Part shown: one piece after another, positions 16,461-24,807 of the stretch
Layout: every line of letters starts with the position of its first letter
Numbering within the stretch: the first letter of the stretch is position 1
From: Desulfurobacteriaceae bacterium
GTDB taxonomy: Bacteria > Aquificota > Aquificia > Desulfurobacteriales > Desulfurobacteriaceae
NCBI GenBank assembly: GCA_039832905.1
Contig: JBDOLX010000018.1
Span: forward strand, 1 to 44,137
Length of the DNA stretch: 44,137 bases
Reading direction: 5' to 3'
Position numbers and translations under genes: made by a program
Notes under the pieces: generated by a model
Databases searched by the model: none
Told to the model about the DNA's origin: nothing
The model's input: only the letters and a program-made list of their open reading frames with translations

Positions 16461-16488
16461 TTTATAGAAAAAATATGGTGAAATTCAA
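16461..16488 (-). promoter_or_regulatory. Candidate sigma-70 promoter of the psrABC operon
   Basis: On the minus strand, TTGAAT (16488-16483), a 16-base spacer and TATAAA (16466-16461) lie about 93 bases upstream of psrA, in the 223-base gap after ntrY. The leader it would give is long enough for control sites. No sigma-54 (GG-N10-GC) element was recognised. Confidence 0.4.
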
Positions 16489-16591
16489 AAATAGAAACAA
16501 GCGAATAAAGAAATGAATTTCTATACTACTTGCAGACTGTTTCTACAATGAGACAAGAAGGTTAGAAGGGAAAGGAGTAATAAACGGAGGA

Positions 16592-18562
16592 TTAAATTGG
16601 TAACTCTATGACGAAAGTGTTCCTATTAACGGTATATATTTTTCCTCCGTGATCTTCTATTATCTTTTTAACTATAGATAGCCCCAATCCCCATCCTTCT
16701 TCTTTGGTTGAAATATAAGGAGAAAATAGCTTATCCATTATTTCCTCAGGTATACCAGGACCGTTATCCCTGAAAACAATAAAAACCTTCCCATCTTTTG
16801 TAGTTGTAGATACTGAAACCTCTGTAGATCCAGCCTCTATACTGTTATCTATAAGGTTAGTAAATACCTCTCTCATTAAACTTCTATCTACCGGTATTTG
16901 AGGAAGATTTTCAAGCTCAAATATTATTTTTACTTTATTCTCGTAAGGTTCCAAAGTACTTCTTAGAAGTTCATTAACGTCTGTAAGTTTCTTTTCAGGA
17001 AGGGGAAGTCTTGCAAAACGTCTAAATTCGTCTATAAGTCGTCTAATCACTTCAACTTCTGCTAAAATAGAATCCACTGCTTTATCTATAACTTTTTCCA
17101 TTTGAGGGTTTTTCTTTTTGTGCTGTCTCCTTATTCTTTCAGCGTTAAGAGTAATTGGAGTTAAGGGATTTTTTATTTCGTGAGCAATCCTTTGAGCAAC
17201 CTCTTTCCAAGCTTCTGCTTTTTGAGCTTTAACAAGATTGGTTAAGTCTTCAACTATCAGTACCCTATCTCCTATTTCAGGAGATACAATAAGCTCAACG
17301 GATAAGAATTTTTCTCTTCCATTTATTTCCTCTCTAACCTCTGTTCTTCTAACTCCTTTTTCTAAAAGCTTTTCAACTGCTTTTTTAAGCTCTGGATAGT
17401 CCTCCAAAAGATCCCAGAGATAATCTCCTTTTCTTTTAGAAACTCCAAGTAGTTCCTTTGCTGATAAGTTACAGGAGATAATTTTCCCCTCATTGTTAAA
17501 AGTGATAATGGCGGGTGAAATACTGTTTATTACCTTTTCTATGTACTTACGACTGTCTTCCAACCTTTGCTTTAAGGCTCTTAACTGCTCTACCATGTAG
17601 TTAAAGGCAGTTATAACGTGTTTTAGCTCGTCAGTCCCTTCCTCTTCTACTCTAACGTTTAAATCGCCTTTCGACATTTTTTTCGTAGCCCTATAAAGGG
17701 CTTCTATTGGAACAGAAATTCTTCTTTCAAAATACCTTGCAAACCATAAGGCCCCAAAGAGAACAGCAACCCCCATAAGAGCAAAAGCCAAGGTATAAAC
17801 TGTTTTTATTGGTCTCTCATATGTGACAAGTGTCTCGTAGTTAGAACGTAAGGTTCTTATTTTTTCTATGTCTTTTACTAAGCTTTCAGGAAACTTTTTT
17901 GAAACGCAAACAAGAAAAAAAGGCTTTTTACGGCAAGCGATGAAAAGTTTCTCTTTAGAATCTAAGTAATGGTAGTTATCAACTTTTGAAACAGCAATTA
18001 TTTCTTTATCAGAAAGGGGAATAGTACCTACTCTGCTAATAATTTTCTTTTTCTTAAGATCCACTTTTAAGTATCCGTCTATTCCATATATTTTTAGGGT
18101 GTATGGATAAACTTTCCTGTAGGTAAGCTGGGAGATTTTCCTTCCTAAGTCCTTAGATATAAAATTTAAAAACTCCTCCGAGGTTTCATAGGATAAATTA
18201 ACAATTCTTTTTACTTGAATCCTTAAGAGTCTATCAAGTCCTTTATTTACAACTCCGCTTGAGAGAAATATTGTAAACAGAGCAGGTCCCAAAATGAGAA
18301 GAACAAAAACCGAAAAAATCTTAAATCTCAAGTTTGTTCTAAACTTAGGGTAAAAGAAAAGAACTAAGTTTTTTATGAAAATTGCAAAAAGGACGGTAAC
18401 CAATATTATGATGATAACAAAAAGCAAGTGAAAGATAGGGTTATTAAGATAAAATTCTCCAAAAGAGGAGGAAATAAACTCCACACCAAAAACGCTAAGG
18501 AAAAAGATACCCAACAAGCTAAGGAGAATCTGTGGAAACTTCCTACTTTTTACTTTAAACAT
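16592..18562 (-). CDS. ntrY: NtrY-type membrane sensor histidine kinase
   Basis: This 656-residue kinase has three N-terminal membrane helices (about residues 12-32, 45-70 and 80-101), a periplasmic region of about 150 residues, and a fourth helix (255-277). A HAMP domain follows (about 278-330), then a PAS domain (340-440), a dimerisation domain with the phosphorylated His461 in AHEIKNPLTPITLNAERIRR, and the ATPase domain with NLIDNSIEAG, DNGPGIP and WGLGLSIVKKI. The helix layout and H-box are typical of NtrY, which in other bacteria acts on NtrX to tune nitrogen or redox metabolism. No response regulator is adjacent, so its partner is encoded elsewhere. It is the last gene of the metG operon (8-base overlap with nnr) and lies just upstream of psrABC in the same direction, so a link to respiration is possible but unproven. 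Confidence 0.88.
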   Translation of the reverse strand: MFKVKSRKFPQILLSLLGIFFLSVFGVEFISSSFGEFYLNNPIFHLLFVIIIILVTVLFAIFIKNLVLFFYPKFRTNLRFKIFSVFVLLILGPALFTIFLSSGVVNKGLDRLLRIQVKRIVNLSYETSEEFLNFISKDLGRKISQLTYRKVYPYTLKIYGIDGYLKVDLKKKKIISRVGTIPLSDKEIIAVSKVDNYHYLDSKEKLFIACRKKPFFLVCVSKKFPESLVKDIEKIRTLRSNYETLVTYERPIKTVYTLAFALMGVAVLFGALWFARYFERRISVPIEALYRATKKMSKGDLNVRVEEEGTDELKHVITAFNYMVEQLRALKQRLEDSRKYIEKVINSISPAIITFNNEGKIISCNLSAKELLGVSKRKGDYLWDLLEDYPELKKAVEKLLEKGVRRTEVREEINGREKFLSVELIVSPEIGDRVLIVEDLTNLVKAQKAEAWKEVAQRIAHEIKNPLTPITLNAERIRRQHKKKNPQMEKVIDKAVDSILAEVEVIRRLIDEFRRFARLPLPEKKLTDVNELLRSTLEPYENKVKIIFELENLPQIPVDRSLMREVFTNLIDNSIEAGSTEVSVSTTTKDGKVFIVFRDNGPGIPEEIMDKLFSPYISTKEEGWGLGLSIVKKIIEDHGGKIYTVNRNTFVIELPI

Positions 18563-20168
18563 CTACAATCTCTTCTAAACTGGTTATAAATGGACTCTTA
18601 TGTTTGGAAGGATTTTCTTCTAGCTCTTTAATTTTCTTAATGGCTTTTGGTAGATAATCTATAAGATCACACGCTTTAAGGGACTCTTGAGAAAGTTCCT
18701 TTGCAGATAGGTCTCCAGCTAAAGAGTGTAAGAATGTTCCAAACTTTGCAGCAGTTTCTCCACTTAGTCCCATCGCAAGTAAACCACCTATTATCCCAGC
18801 TAAAACGTCTCCAGTTCCTGCTGTTGCCATTCCTGGATTTCCTATAACGTTGATAAAAACTTCTCCATTAGGAGTAGCTACTACTGTTCTTCCACTCTTT
18901 AAAACGACGCTAATTCCAAATTTTGTGGATATTTCTGCAGCTACTTCGTAAGGTGCTTCAAGTATTTTCTCTTTTTGTAGTCCAGTAAGTCTTGAAAATT
19001 CCCCAATGTGTGGGGTAATTACAATTTCCTGTTCTTTATCTTTAAGTATTTCCAAAGATTCACTTAAAGCATTGATACCGTCAGCATCTATAACTAAGGG
19101 TTTTGTAATTAACTTTACCACTTCTCTTGCAAATTCGTAAGTTTCTGGTTCACTTCCTAGTCCAGGGCCTAAGATTACTGCAGAAAATTTCCCTTCCTCT
19201 ATAGCTTTCACGACCTGTTCTACTGTTTCTATTCCAAAATATCCCTTACCACTATCTTCAACAGGAATGGACATTGTTTCGGTTAACTTGACTTCAAAAA
19301 TGTGATTCAAAGATGAAGGAACTATAACCGTTGAGAGTCCAGTTCCTACTCTTAGGGAGCTTTCTGCAGCCATACAAGGAGCTCCCGTTTTACCAACAGA
19401 CCCTCCAATAACAGCTACATGTCCAAAGGTATATTTATGGCTCATTATCTCTCTAAAAGGAAAACTAAAAGCTACTTCATCAAAGGTCAGTAAATACCTT
19501 TCTGGTCCTAAATTCTGAGGAACATCCTCTGGAATGGAAATGTCAACAACAAAAAGTTTACCTACACTATAGCAAGCAGGAGGCATTACGTGGGCAATCT
19601 TTGGAAATCCAAAAGTAACAGTAATATCAGCCTTTACGTGCGTTCCTATTATCTTTCCAGTATCTGAAGAAAGACCGGAAGGTATATCTACGGAAACAAC
19701 TTTCTTGGTGGATCGGTTAATAAGTTTTATTAACTCTTCATAAAAACCTTGGACAGGTTTCGTAAGCCCTGTTCCAAAGATGGCATCAACTATGAAATCT
19801 GCCTTTTCAAAAAGGGAGAGTACTTTAGAAAGTTTTGAAGCTTCCTTTACTATATGGATTGGAACTTTTAGCTTTGAAAGAACTTCTCCATTTATTCTTG
19901 CATCTCCTTTAAGCTCTTCAATGGAAGCTGTTAAAACAACTTCAACATCGTATCCTAAGTTGTAAAGATTTCTTGCTATGGCTAAACCATCTCCACCGTT
20001 ATTTCCTTTACCGCAGACTACAATACAAGAACTTCCAGGGACTTCTTTATAGATTACAGAAACAACACCTCGCGCGGCATTTTCCATTAAGACAACACCA
20101 GGAACTCCTATCCTCTCTATAGTTTCTTGATCGTGGCTTCTCATTTCACTGGCTTTAACAAGCCTCAT
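18555..20168 (-). CDS. nnr: Bifunctional NAD(P)HX epimerase / ADP-dependent NAD(P)HX dehydratase
   Basis: The 537-residue protein fuses both repair activities for hydrated NAD(P)H. The epimerase half (YjeF_N, about residues 1-215) shows VVLMENAARG, CGKGNNGGDGLAIARNL and SVDIPSGLSSDTG. The ribokinase-like dehydratase half (about 225-515) shows GGSVGKTGAP, ILGPGLGS, VIDADGINALS, ITPHIGEFSRL and GMATAGTGDVLAGIIGG, the last holding the ADP-binding and catalytic region. The cytoplasmic enzyme restores heat-damaged cofactors, useful in a thermophile. It overlaps def by four bases (ATGA) upstream and ntrY by eight bases downstream. Architecture and length are standard. Confidence 0.95.
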   Translation of the reverse strand: MRLVKASEMRSHDQETIERIGVPGVVLMENAARGVVSVIYKEVPGSSCIVVCGKGNNGGDGLAIARNLYNLGYDVEVVLTASIEELKGDARINGEVLSKLKVPIHIVKEASKLSKVLSLFEKADFIVDAIFGTGLTKPVQGFYEELIKLINRSTKKVVSVDIPSGLSSDTGKIIGTHVKADITVTFGFPKIAHVMPPACYSVGKLFVVDISIPEDVPQNLGPERYLLTFDEVAFSFPFREIMSHKYTFGHVAVIGGSVGKTGAPCMAAESSLRVGTGLSTVIVPSSLNHIFEVKLTETMSIPVEDSGKGYFGIETVEQVVKAIEEGKFSAVILGPGLGSEPETYEFAREVVKLITKPLVIDADGINALSESLEILKDKEQEIVITPHIGEFSRLTGLQKEKILEAPYEVAAEISTKFGISVVLKSGRTVVATPNGEVFINVIGNPGMATAGTGDVLAGIIGGLLAMGLSGETAAKFGTFLHSLAGDLSAKELSQESLKACDLIDYLPKAIKKIKELEENPSKHKSPFITSLEEIVDV

Positions 20169-20698
20169 CTTTTCTCCCTCATTTTTCTTTCATACTGCCT
20201 TTTCAGTTTTTTGAACTTCTCAAGAGCAAGGCGCCTTTGAAGGGGAGAGAGTCTATCTATAAAAACGATACCGTTAAGGTGATCTATTTCGTGTTGAAGT
20301 GCTCTTGCGAGTAAACCCTCTCCTTCTATAGTAAACTCTTCACCATCAAGGTTCTGTGCCTTTACCTTCGCAAAAACAGCCCTTTTTACCTTCTTGTAAA
20401 GACCAGGTAGAGAAAGACAACCCTCTTCCTTTACTTCCTCTCCTTCGAGAGCTACTATCTCAGGATTTATAAGTACTATCTTTTCCTTTCCTTGATTTTC
20501 CTTTCCAGAGTTAAGATCAATAACAACAACCCTCTTTAGAACTCCTACTTGGTTTGCTGCAAGCCCTACTCCACCGCGTTTGTACATAGTTTCAAACATA
20601 TCATTCACAAGGTTTCTAATTTCTTCATTGAATTCAACTACAGCTTCTGCTTTCTTTTTGAGAACTTCGTCTGGATAAATCCTTATATCCCTTATCAC
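20165..20698 (-). CDS. def: Peptide deformylase
   Basis: This 177-residue metalloenzyme removes the formyl group from new proteins. All three family motifs are present: GVGLAANQVG (residues 42-51), EGCLSLPG (metal-binding Cys) and QHEIDHLNG (two metal-binding His and catalytic Glu). The start is a GTG at 20698 giving MIRDIRIYPDEVL, which fits the conserved N-terminus, and GGAGG sits seven bases ahead of it. Both the start and this Shine-Dalgarno lie inside the 3' end of the TIM-barrel gene, a 65-base overlap in another frame. The 3' end overlaps nnr by four bases. Confidence 0.96.
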   Translation of the reverse strand: MIRDIRIYPDEVLKKKAEAVVEFNEEIRNLVNDMFETMYKRGGVGLAANQVGVLKRVVVIDLNSGKENQGKEKIVLINPEIVALEGEEVKEEGCLSLPGLYKKVKRAVFAKVKAQNLDGEEFTIEGEGLLARALQHEIDHLNGIVFIDRLSPLQRRLALEKFKKLKRQYERKMREKR

Positions 20699-21434
20699 TT
20701 AAAACCTCCAAACTTTTCTCAATATCCCGAACACACTTATTCTCAAGATTAAATATAAAGTCATTATTAAGATTTTCTAAAAAGTCAAAGAACTTTTCAA
20801 AGTCAAAATTTCCCTCACCTATTGGAAGGTGGCTGTCACTTTTTCCATCATTATCGTGGACGTGAAACTCAAAAATTCTCTCTTTAAAAGCCTCAAACCA
20901 CTCTTCCAAGGGAACTTCTGAAAAAATGTTAAGATGTCCTAAATCTATGCAGATTCCAACGTTTTCTGGAAGTTCATTTGTAAGCTTCAGTAAATGGTCA
21001 GGGACTTCATCAAATACGTTCTCAAGAGCAATTTTTACATCTTCCTTAGCAAGAAGTTCAAAAGTTTCAATAGCTCTTTCTAACCACCGTTCATAAATCG
21101 GATAAGTCTTTGCTGGGTGAAAACCTGTATGAAAAACTATTACTTCAGCCTCTAGAACCTTACTAACCAAGATAGTTTCTTGAAACCTTTTCCTCGTTGC
21201 TTCTAAAACATAGCTATCAGTAGCTCCGGCATTAAGGTCTAAAAACGGAGCATGGATAGTTACAGGTAAATCCTTAGCGATTTTTTTAATTGCATAAAAA
21301 TCGCGAAGTGTGAAACTGTCTAGTACATCTGATGTTAGTTGAATTTCAACTCCTATTCCTAAGTCTATAATCTCTTCAACTGTATCTGTACCTTTTAAAA
21401 GCTCTTTCCCTGAAACGTGACCAACCAGTTTCAT
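20634..21434 (-). CDS. Sugar phosphate isomerase/epimerase-like TIM-barrel protein
   Basis: The 266-residue protein has the xylose-isomerase-like TIM-barrel (AP-endonuclease-2) fold. Metal-binding landmarks are TIHAPFLDLNAG, VFHTGFHPAK, ALENVF (Glu ligand), ICIDLGHLN (Asp and His) and FEFHVHDNDGKSDSH, LPIGEGNFDF. The substrate is unknown; members include sugar isomerases, epimerases and endonuclease IV-like enzymes. It begins one base past the metG stop (TAAGATG). The conserved part ends near SLEVL; the last 20 or so residues, rich in Ser, Arg and Lys, are read from DNA that also encodes the start of def, suggesting the original stop was lost and the frame ran on. Confidence 0.85.
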   Translation of the reverse strand: MKLVGHVSGKELLKGTDTVEEIIDLGIGVEIQLTSDVLDSFTLRDFYAIKKIAKDLPVTIHAPFLDLNAGATDSYVLEATRKRFQETILVSKVLEAEVIVFHTGFHPAKTYPIYERWLERAIETFELLAKEDVKIALENVFDEVPDHLLKLTNELPENVGICIDLGHLNIFSEVPLEEWFEAFKERIFEFHVHDNDGKSDSHLPIGEGNFDFEKFFDFLENLNNDFIFNLENKCVRDIEKSLEVLSDKGYKDLSRRSSQKESRSCS

Positions 21435-21435
21435 C

Positions 21436-23028
21436 TTAATTTCCCTTCTTTGTCTTTGCTACTTCTACAACAAACTCCTTCTTGTCCTCATCGAGATACT
21501 TAATCTCTATTCTTGGGAATAAAATTCCTCCCTTTTCAAGTTCTGTTCCTGGCTTTATTCCTCCCCATTCTTCAAATTCGGAAACTCGAAGATCCAAAGC
21601 ACTCTTTCCAAGATTTAACATCTTAGCCATTTTTTCACCAGATTCAGGCATGTAAGGGTATACAAAAGCTGTAATAAATCTTAATGCTTCAACCATGTTA
21701 TAGAGAACTCTATCAAGTTCTTCCTTTCCTTCTTTATTTAAAGTCCAAGGTGCTTTTCTATCGATGTAAAAGTTCACAAAAGAAACAAACTGCCATATTT
21801 CATCAAGAGCTCTCGTTAGCTCTGCTCTTGGTATTAGTTCTTTCATTTTAGAAAGAGTTGCTAACGCTTTATTTTTAAGCTTAACGTCCAATTCATCTTC
21901 TATACCTTTTGGTTCTGGTACCACGCTACCTTTATATTTCTTAAGCATAGAAAGAGTCCTGTTGAATAGGTTTCCTAAATCGTTGGCAAGTTCTCCGTTT
22001 ATTCTTGCTGCAAGTTTTTCATAGCTAAAGTCTCCATCAAGACCAAAGGATACTTCCCTAAATAGGAAAAACCTTACTTGATCTACCCCAAACTTTTCAA
22101 CAATCTCAAACGGATCAACAACGTTTCCTTTAGATTTACTCATTTTTTCGCCATTGACTGTCCACCAGCCATGTGCGAAGACTCTTTTTGGAACTGGAAG
22201 TTCCGCAGACATTAGGAATGCTGGCCAATAGACAGTATGGAACCTTAAGATATCCTTTCCTACAAGGTGAAGATCTGCTGGCCAATAGTGATTAAACTTT
22301 TGCGTATCTTCTGGATATCCAACTGCAGTTAGATAGTTTGTAAGAGCATCGAACCAAACGTAAATTACGTGGTTATCGTTTATAGGAACAGGAATTCCCC
22401 ACTTAAAGCTTGTTCTACTAATAGAAAGGTCTTTAAGCCCTTGTTTTACAAAGTTTATAACTTCATTCCTTCTGAACTCTGGAGCAATAAAGTCAGGATT
22501 CTCTTCGTAAAGTTTTAAAAGAGCATCTTGATATTTACTAAGCTTGAAGAAATAACTCTCTTCTTTTACCCTTGTAACTTCTCTTTTACACATTGGACAG
22601 TATTTACCGTCGATGAGCTCTTTTTCTGTATGGTAAGTTTCACAAGGAATACAGTACCAACCTTCATACTCTCCTAAATAGATGTCCCCGTTTTCATAAC
22701 ACTTTCTAAAAATATATTGAACGGCTTTTATATGTTCTTCATCTGTCGTTCTAATAAAGTGGTCGTAGGAAATATTTAATTTTTCCCAGAGCTCCTTAAA
22801 CTTTGGAACCAAAGAATCAACAAATTCTTTTGGAGTCATTCCTTTCTTTTGTGCTGCTTGTTCAATCTTCTGTCCGTGTTCATCCGTTCCCGTTAAGAAA
22901 AAAACATCTTTTCCTAAAAACCTGTTAAACCTTGCAATAATGTCCGCAGCTGTTGTCGTATAAGCGTGTCCTAAGTGGGGTTTATCGTTAACGTAGTAAA
23001 TTGGCGTTGTAACGTAGAACTTTTTCAA
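21436..23028 (-). CDS. metG: Methionyl-tRNA synthetase
   Basis: This 530-residue class I synthetase charges tRNA-Met. The HIGH box is PHLGHAYT near residue 17, and the KMSKS loop is GEKMSKSKGNVVDPF near 300. A four-cysteine zinc knuckle is present (CIPC and CPMC, around residues 124-145). The chain ends after the helical anticodon-binding domain; there is no appended C-terminal tRNA-binding domain, so a separate Trbp111-type protein may exist. I chose a TTG start at 23028 (MKKFYVTTPIYY) because GGGAGGAG sits just upstream and the family N-terminus begins there; the longer in-frame ATG at 23094 adds 22 unrelated residues. It is the first gene of the metG-TIM-def-nnr-ntrY operon. Confidence 0.95.
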   Translation of the reverse strand: MKKFYVTTPIYYVNDKPHLGHAYTTTAADIIARFNRFLGKDVFFLTGTDEHGQKIEQAAQKKGMTPKEFVDSLVPKFKELWEKLNISYDHFIRTTDEEHIKAVQYIFRKCYENGDIYLGEYEGWYCIPCETYHTEKELIDGKYCPMCKREVTRVKEESYFFKLSKYQDALLKLYEENPDFIAPEFRRNEVINFVKQGLKDLSISRTSFKWGIPVPINDNHVIYVWFDALTNYLTAVGYPEDTQKFNHYWPADLHLVGKDILRFHTVYWPAFLMSAELPVPKRVFAHGWWTVNGEKMSKSKGNVVDPFEIVEKFGVDQVRFFLFREVSFGLDGDFSYEKLAARINGELANDLGNLFNRTLSMLKKYKGSVVPEPKGIEDELDVKLKNKALATLSKMKELIPRAELTRALDEIWQFVSFVNFYIDRKAPWTLNKEGKEELDRVLYNMVEALRFITAFVYPYMPESGEKMAKMLNLGKSALDLRVSEFEEWGGIKPGTELEKGGILFPRIEIKYLDEDKKEFVVEVAKTKKGN

Positions 23029-23062
23029 GATTCTCCTCCCAGATGAATTTTGGGTTTGAATT

Positions 23063-23068
23063 ATTATA
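23063..23068 (-). promoter_or_regulatory. Candidate -10 element for the metG operon
   Basis: A perfect TATAAT on the minus strand lies 35 bases before the metG TTG start. No good -35 hexamer is found at 16-18 bases; CACTTG at 15 is the best. Tentative. Confidence 0.3.
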
Positions 23069-23141
23069 AGAAAAAGATTAAGGCAAGTGCCCAATAGTTA
23101 GAAGTTTACAACTGCAAGCTAAATACAGAAACAAATAAAAC

Positions 23142-23179
23142 AAGAAATAAATAATAGACTTTAGTTTGCGTTATTTCTT
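23142..23179. repeat. 9-bp inverted repeat in the metG/chemoreceptor divergent region
   Basis: AAGAAATAA (23142-23150) and TTATTTCTT (23171-23179) flank 20 bases, just upstream of the chemoreceptor promoter candidate. It could be an operator, but the arms are AT-rich and chance is possible. Confidence 0.35.
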
Positions 23180-23200
23180 AGTCTTTAGTTAGTTTAGGTA

Positions 23201-23209
23201 TGCTATACT
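23201..23209 (+). promoter_or_regulatory. Candidate extended -10 promoter of the chemoreceptor gene
   Basis: TGCTATACT (TG, one base, TATACT) lies 38 bases before the chosen start at 23248. It overlaps the first in-frame ATG (23200), which argues that this ATG is not the translation start. The -35 region is weak, and no sigma-28 pattern was seen. Confidence 0.4.
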
Positions 23210-23247
23210 TAAAATTGATTTCAGAACATTACCGAGGGAGAGAAGGG

Positions 23248-24807
23248 ATGGGAGTACTTAAGAAAGTCAAACTTAACAAAGTTTCTACCCAAATCCTTGT
23301 AGTAGCGTTTATTATTTTGGCTTGTTACGTGGTTTTATGGAAAGTAGCGTTTAGCGTTTACGAAAAAAACTTCAAACCTACCAAAAAGATGACTTGCTAT
23401 TTGCCTCTTGCGGAAAAGACCGCAGTATTTGTTCACAACTTGGCTGTAGAAAGAGGACTCTCCTCTGTTTTCATAGCTGGAGGAGCTGACAAGACTTCTT
23501 CTGCTTACAGAAAACTCTTGGCTCAGAGGGAGAAAGTAGACGGAATATTCCGGGAACTTGAAACCGAAGTTAGATCATTAGAGAAGAGAGAGGGAAAAAA
23601 AGTAGATATATCTTCTTTAAAAGGTAGGCTTTTAAATCTTAGGGAAAGAATTGATAATGCTGGGAATGTAGAAACAACGCCAATAGAAGTTTTGAGAAAT
23701 TATACCGCCATTGTGGAAGAAGCAATAGCTAAGTTCATAGAAAAATTTGCTCTCAAGTCTTTATCTGGCACTGCTTTAAAAGAACAAATGATAGCTCTTG
23801 TAACATTTCTAAGATATAAGGACAAGTTTGGAATAGAAAGAGCTTTAGCCTCAAGCATCACTGCAAAGATAAATACTGGACAGGAAATTCCGTTAAATCT
23901 TTTAATGTGGTTTAACGCTATCAACGGAGAAGAGTTGATCTTAGAAAAGGTGTTTAGGAATACGATATACGAAGATATGAAGGAAGTTTTTGATTCAACT
24001 AAAACTACTGAAGAATATAAGAAGGTGAAGAAAATCAAAGATCTCATTAGAGATGAAAAGTTCCAGGAGCTAGGGAATTACAAGTCCTTGGAAGTTTTTG
24101 GAATCTATACCAATTTTCTAAAGGTTCTCAAGAAGTTCCAAGATAGATACATAGAAGCTTTCTCTCAAAAGAACAAAGAAATCTACATAAGAGCAAAGTT
24201 AGAAATGTTTATCCTTGTTCTAATAATGTTCCTATTGACTTTTGTTCTCCTATTTATCTATTTCCTAAGGAAAAAGATTTCTCGCTCCACTGAAGAAATA
24301 AAGGAAGTTCTGATGGAAATAGAGAACGGAAAACTCAATTTCTACTGTCAAGTTGAGGAAGACGATGAATTTGGAGATATGAAACGTTCTGTTGCAAAGC
24401 TTGTGGAGATGTTTAGGAACATAATTGGTGAGATAGAGAGAGTTTCAGAGAATCTTTCTAAGGGAAAAATTTCTACTACCAAAGTAAATAGGGAAATTTT
24501 CAAGGGAGATTTAGAAGCTGTCAGAAAACACTTAGAAAAAATAGTAGATACTCTCCGAAAGTTCACTGTACAGGTAGAAAAGGTAACAAATAGTCTATCT
24601 CAAGGAAGGTTGGATGTTAAAGTAGATGAAGAAAAATTTGAGGGAGACTATAAGAAGATAGCGAAAGAACTTAACAACATTGTTGAAAACTTTAGAAAGG
24701 TTGTAGAGGTAATAAATGAGATAACAAAGAACTTGTCTGAAGGAGTTTTTAAAACTTACGATAGAAGCTTTTACCCGGAGACTTGCGGGAGATTATTATC
24801 AACGTGA
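23248..24807 (+). CDS. Chemoreceptor, 5' part: NIT-type sensor and first HAMP repeats (frameshifted)
   Basis: This 519-residue frame encodes the sensing half of a methyl-accepting chemotaxis protein. It has a first membrane helix (about residues 15-35), an extracytoplasmic helical sensor with [17 protein letters not shown] and [12 protein letters not shown], typical of the NIT (nitrate/nitrite-sensing) domain, and a second membrane helix (near base 24210-24270). Then follow HAMP-like units near 24280-24430, 24465-24560, 24605-24700 and the start of a fourth. At 24777 the natural continuation shifts to the -1 frame, so this frame ends in a non-homologous tail (ETCGRLLST) with TGA at 24805. I chose the ATG at 23248 ([12 protein letters not shown]), after GAGGGAGAGAAGGG, because an upstream ATG at 23200 lies in the probable -10 box. 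Without the 3' part it cannot signal to CheA. Confidence 0.8.
   Translation: MGVLKKVKLNKVSTQILVVAFIILACYVVLWKVAFSVYEKNFKPTKKMTCYLPLAEKTAVFVHNLAVERGLSSVFIAGGADKTSSAYRKLLAQREKVDGIFRELETEVRSLEKREGKKVDISSLKGRLLNLRERIDNAGNVETTPIEVLRNYTAIVEEAIAKFIEKFALKSLSGTALKEQMIALVTFLRYKDKFGIERALASSITAKINTGQEIPLNLLMWFNAINGEELILEKVFRNTIYEDMKEVFDSTKTTEEYKKVKKIKDLIRDEKFQELGNYKSLEVFGIYTNFLKVLKKFQDRYIEAFSQKNKEIYIRAKLEMFILVLIMFLLTFVLLFIYFLRKKISRSTEEIKEVLMEIENGKLNFYCQVEEDDEFGDMKRSVAKLVEMFRNIIGEIERVSENLSKGKISTTKVNREIFKGDLEAVRKHLEKIVDTLRKFTVQVEKVTNSLSQGRLDVKVDEEKFEGDYKKIAKELNNIVENFRKVVEVINEITKNLSEGVFKTYDRSFYPETCGRLLST
24772..24806 (+). other. Apparent -1 frameshift splitting the chemoreceptor; GTGA overlap
   Basis: Reading TTT TAC CCG from the 5' frame and then stepping back one base to GGA GAC TTG restores the repeat motif FYPGDLREI, matching sister repeats KFEGDYKKI and RFPGDLQKV. 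One extra C in the CCC run (24774-24776) would do the same. The 5' frame's TGA (24805-24807) overlaps an in-frame GTG of the 3' frame (24804), so coupled re-initiation is conceivable. Confidence 0.8.
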
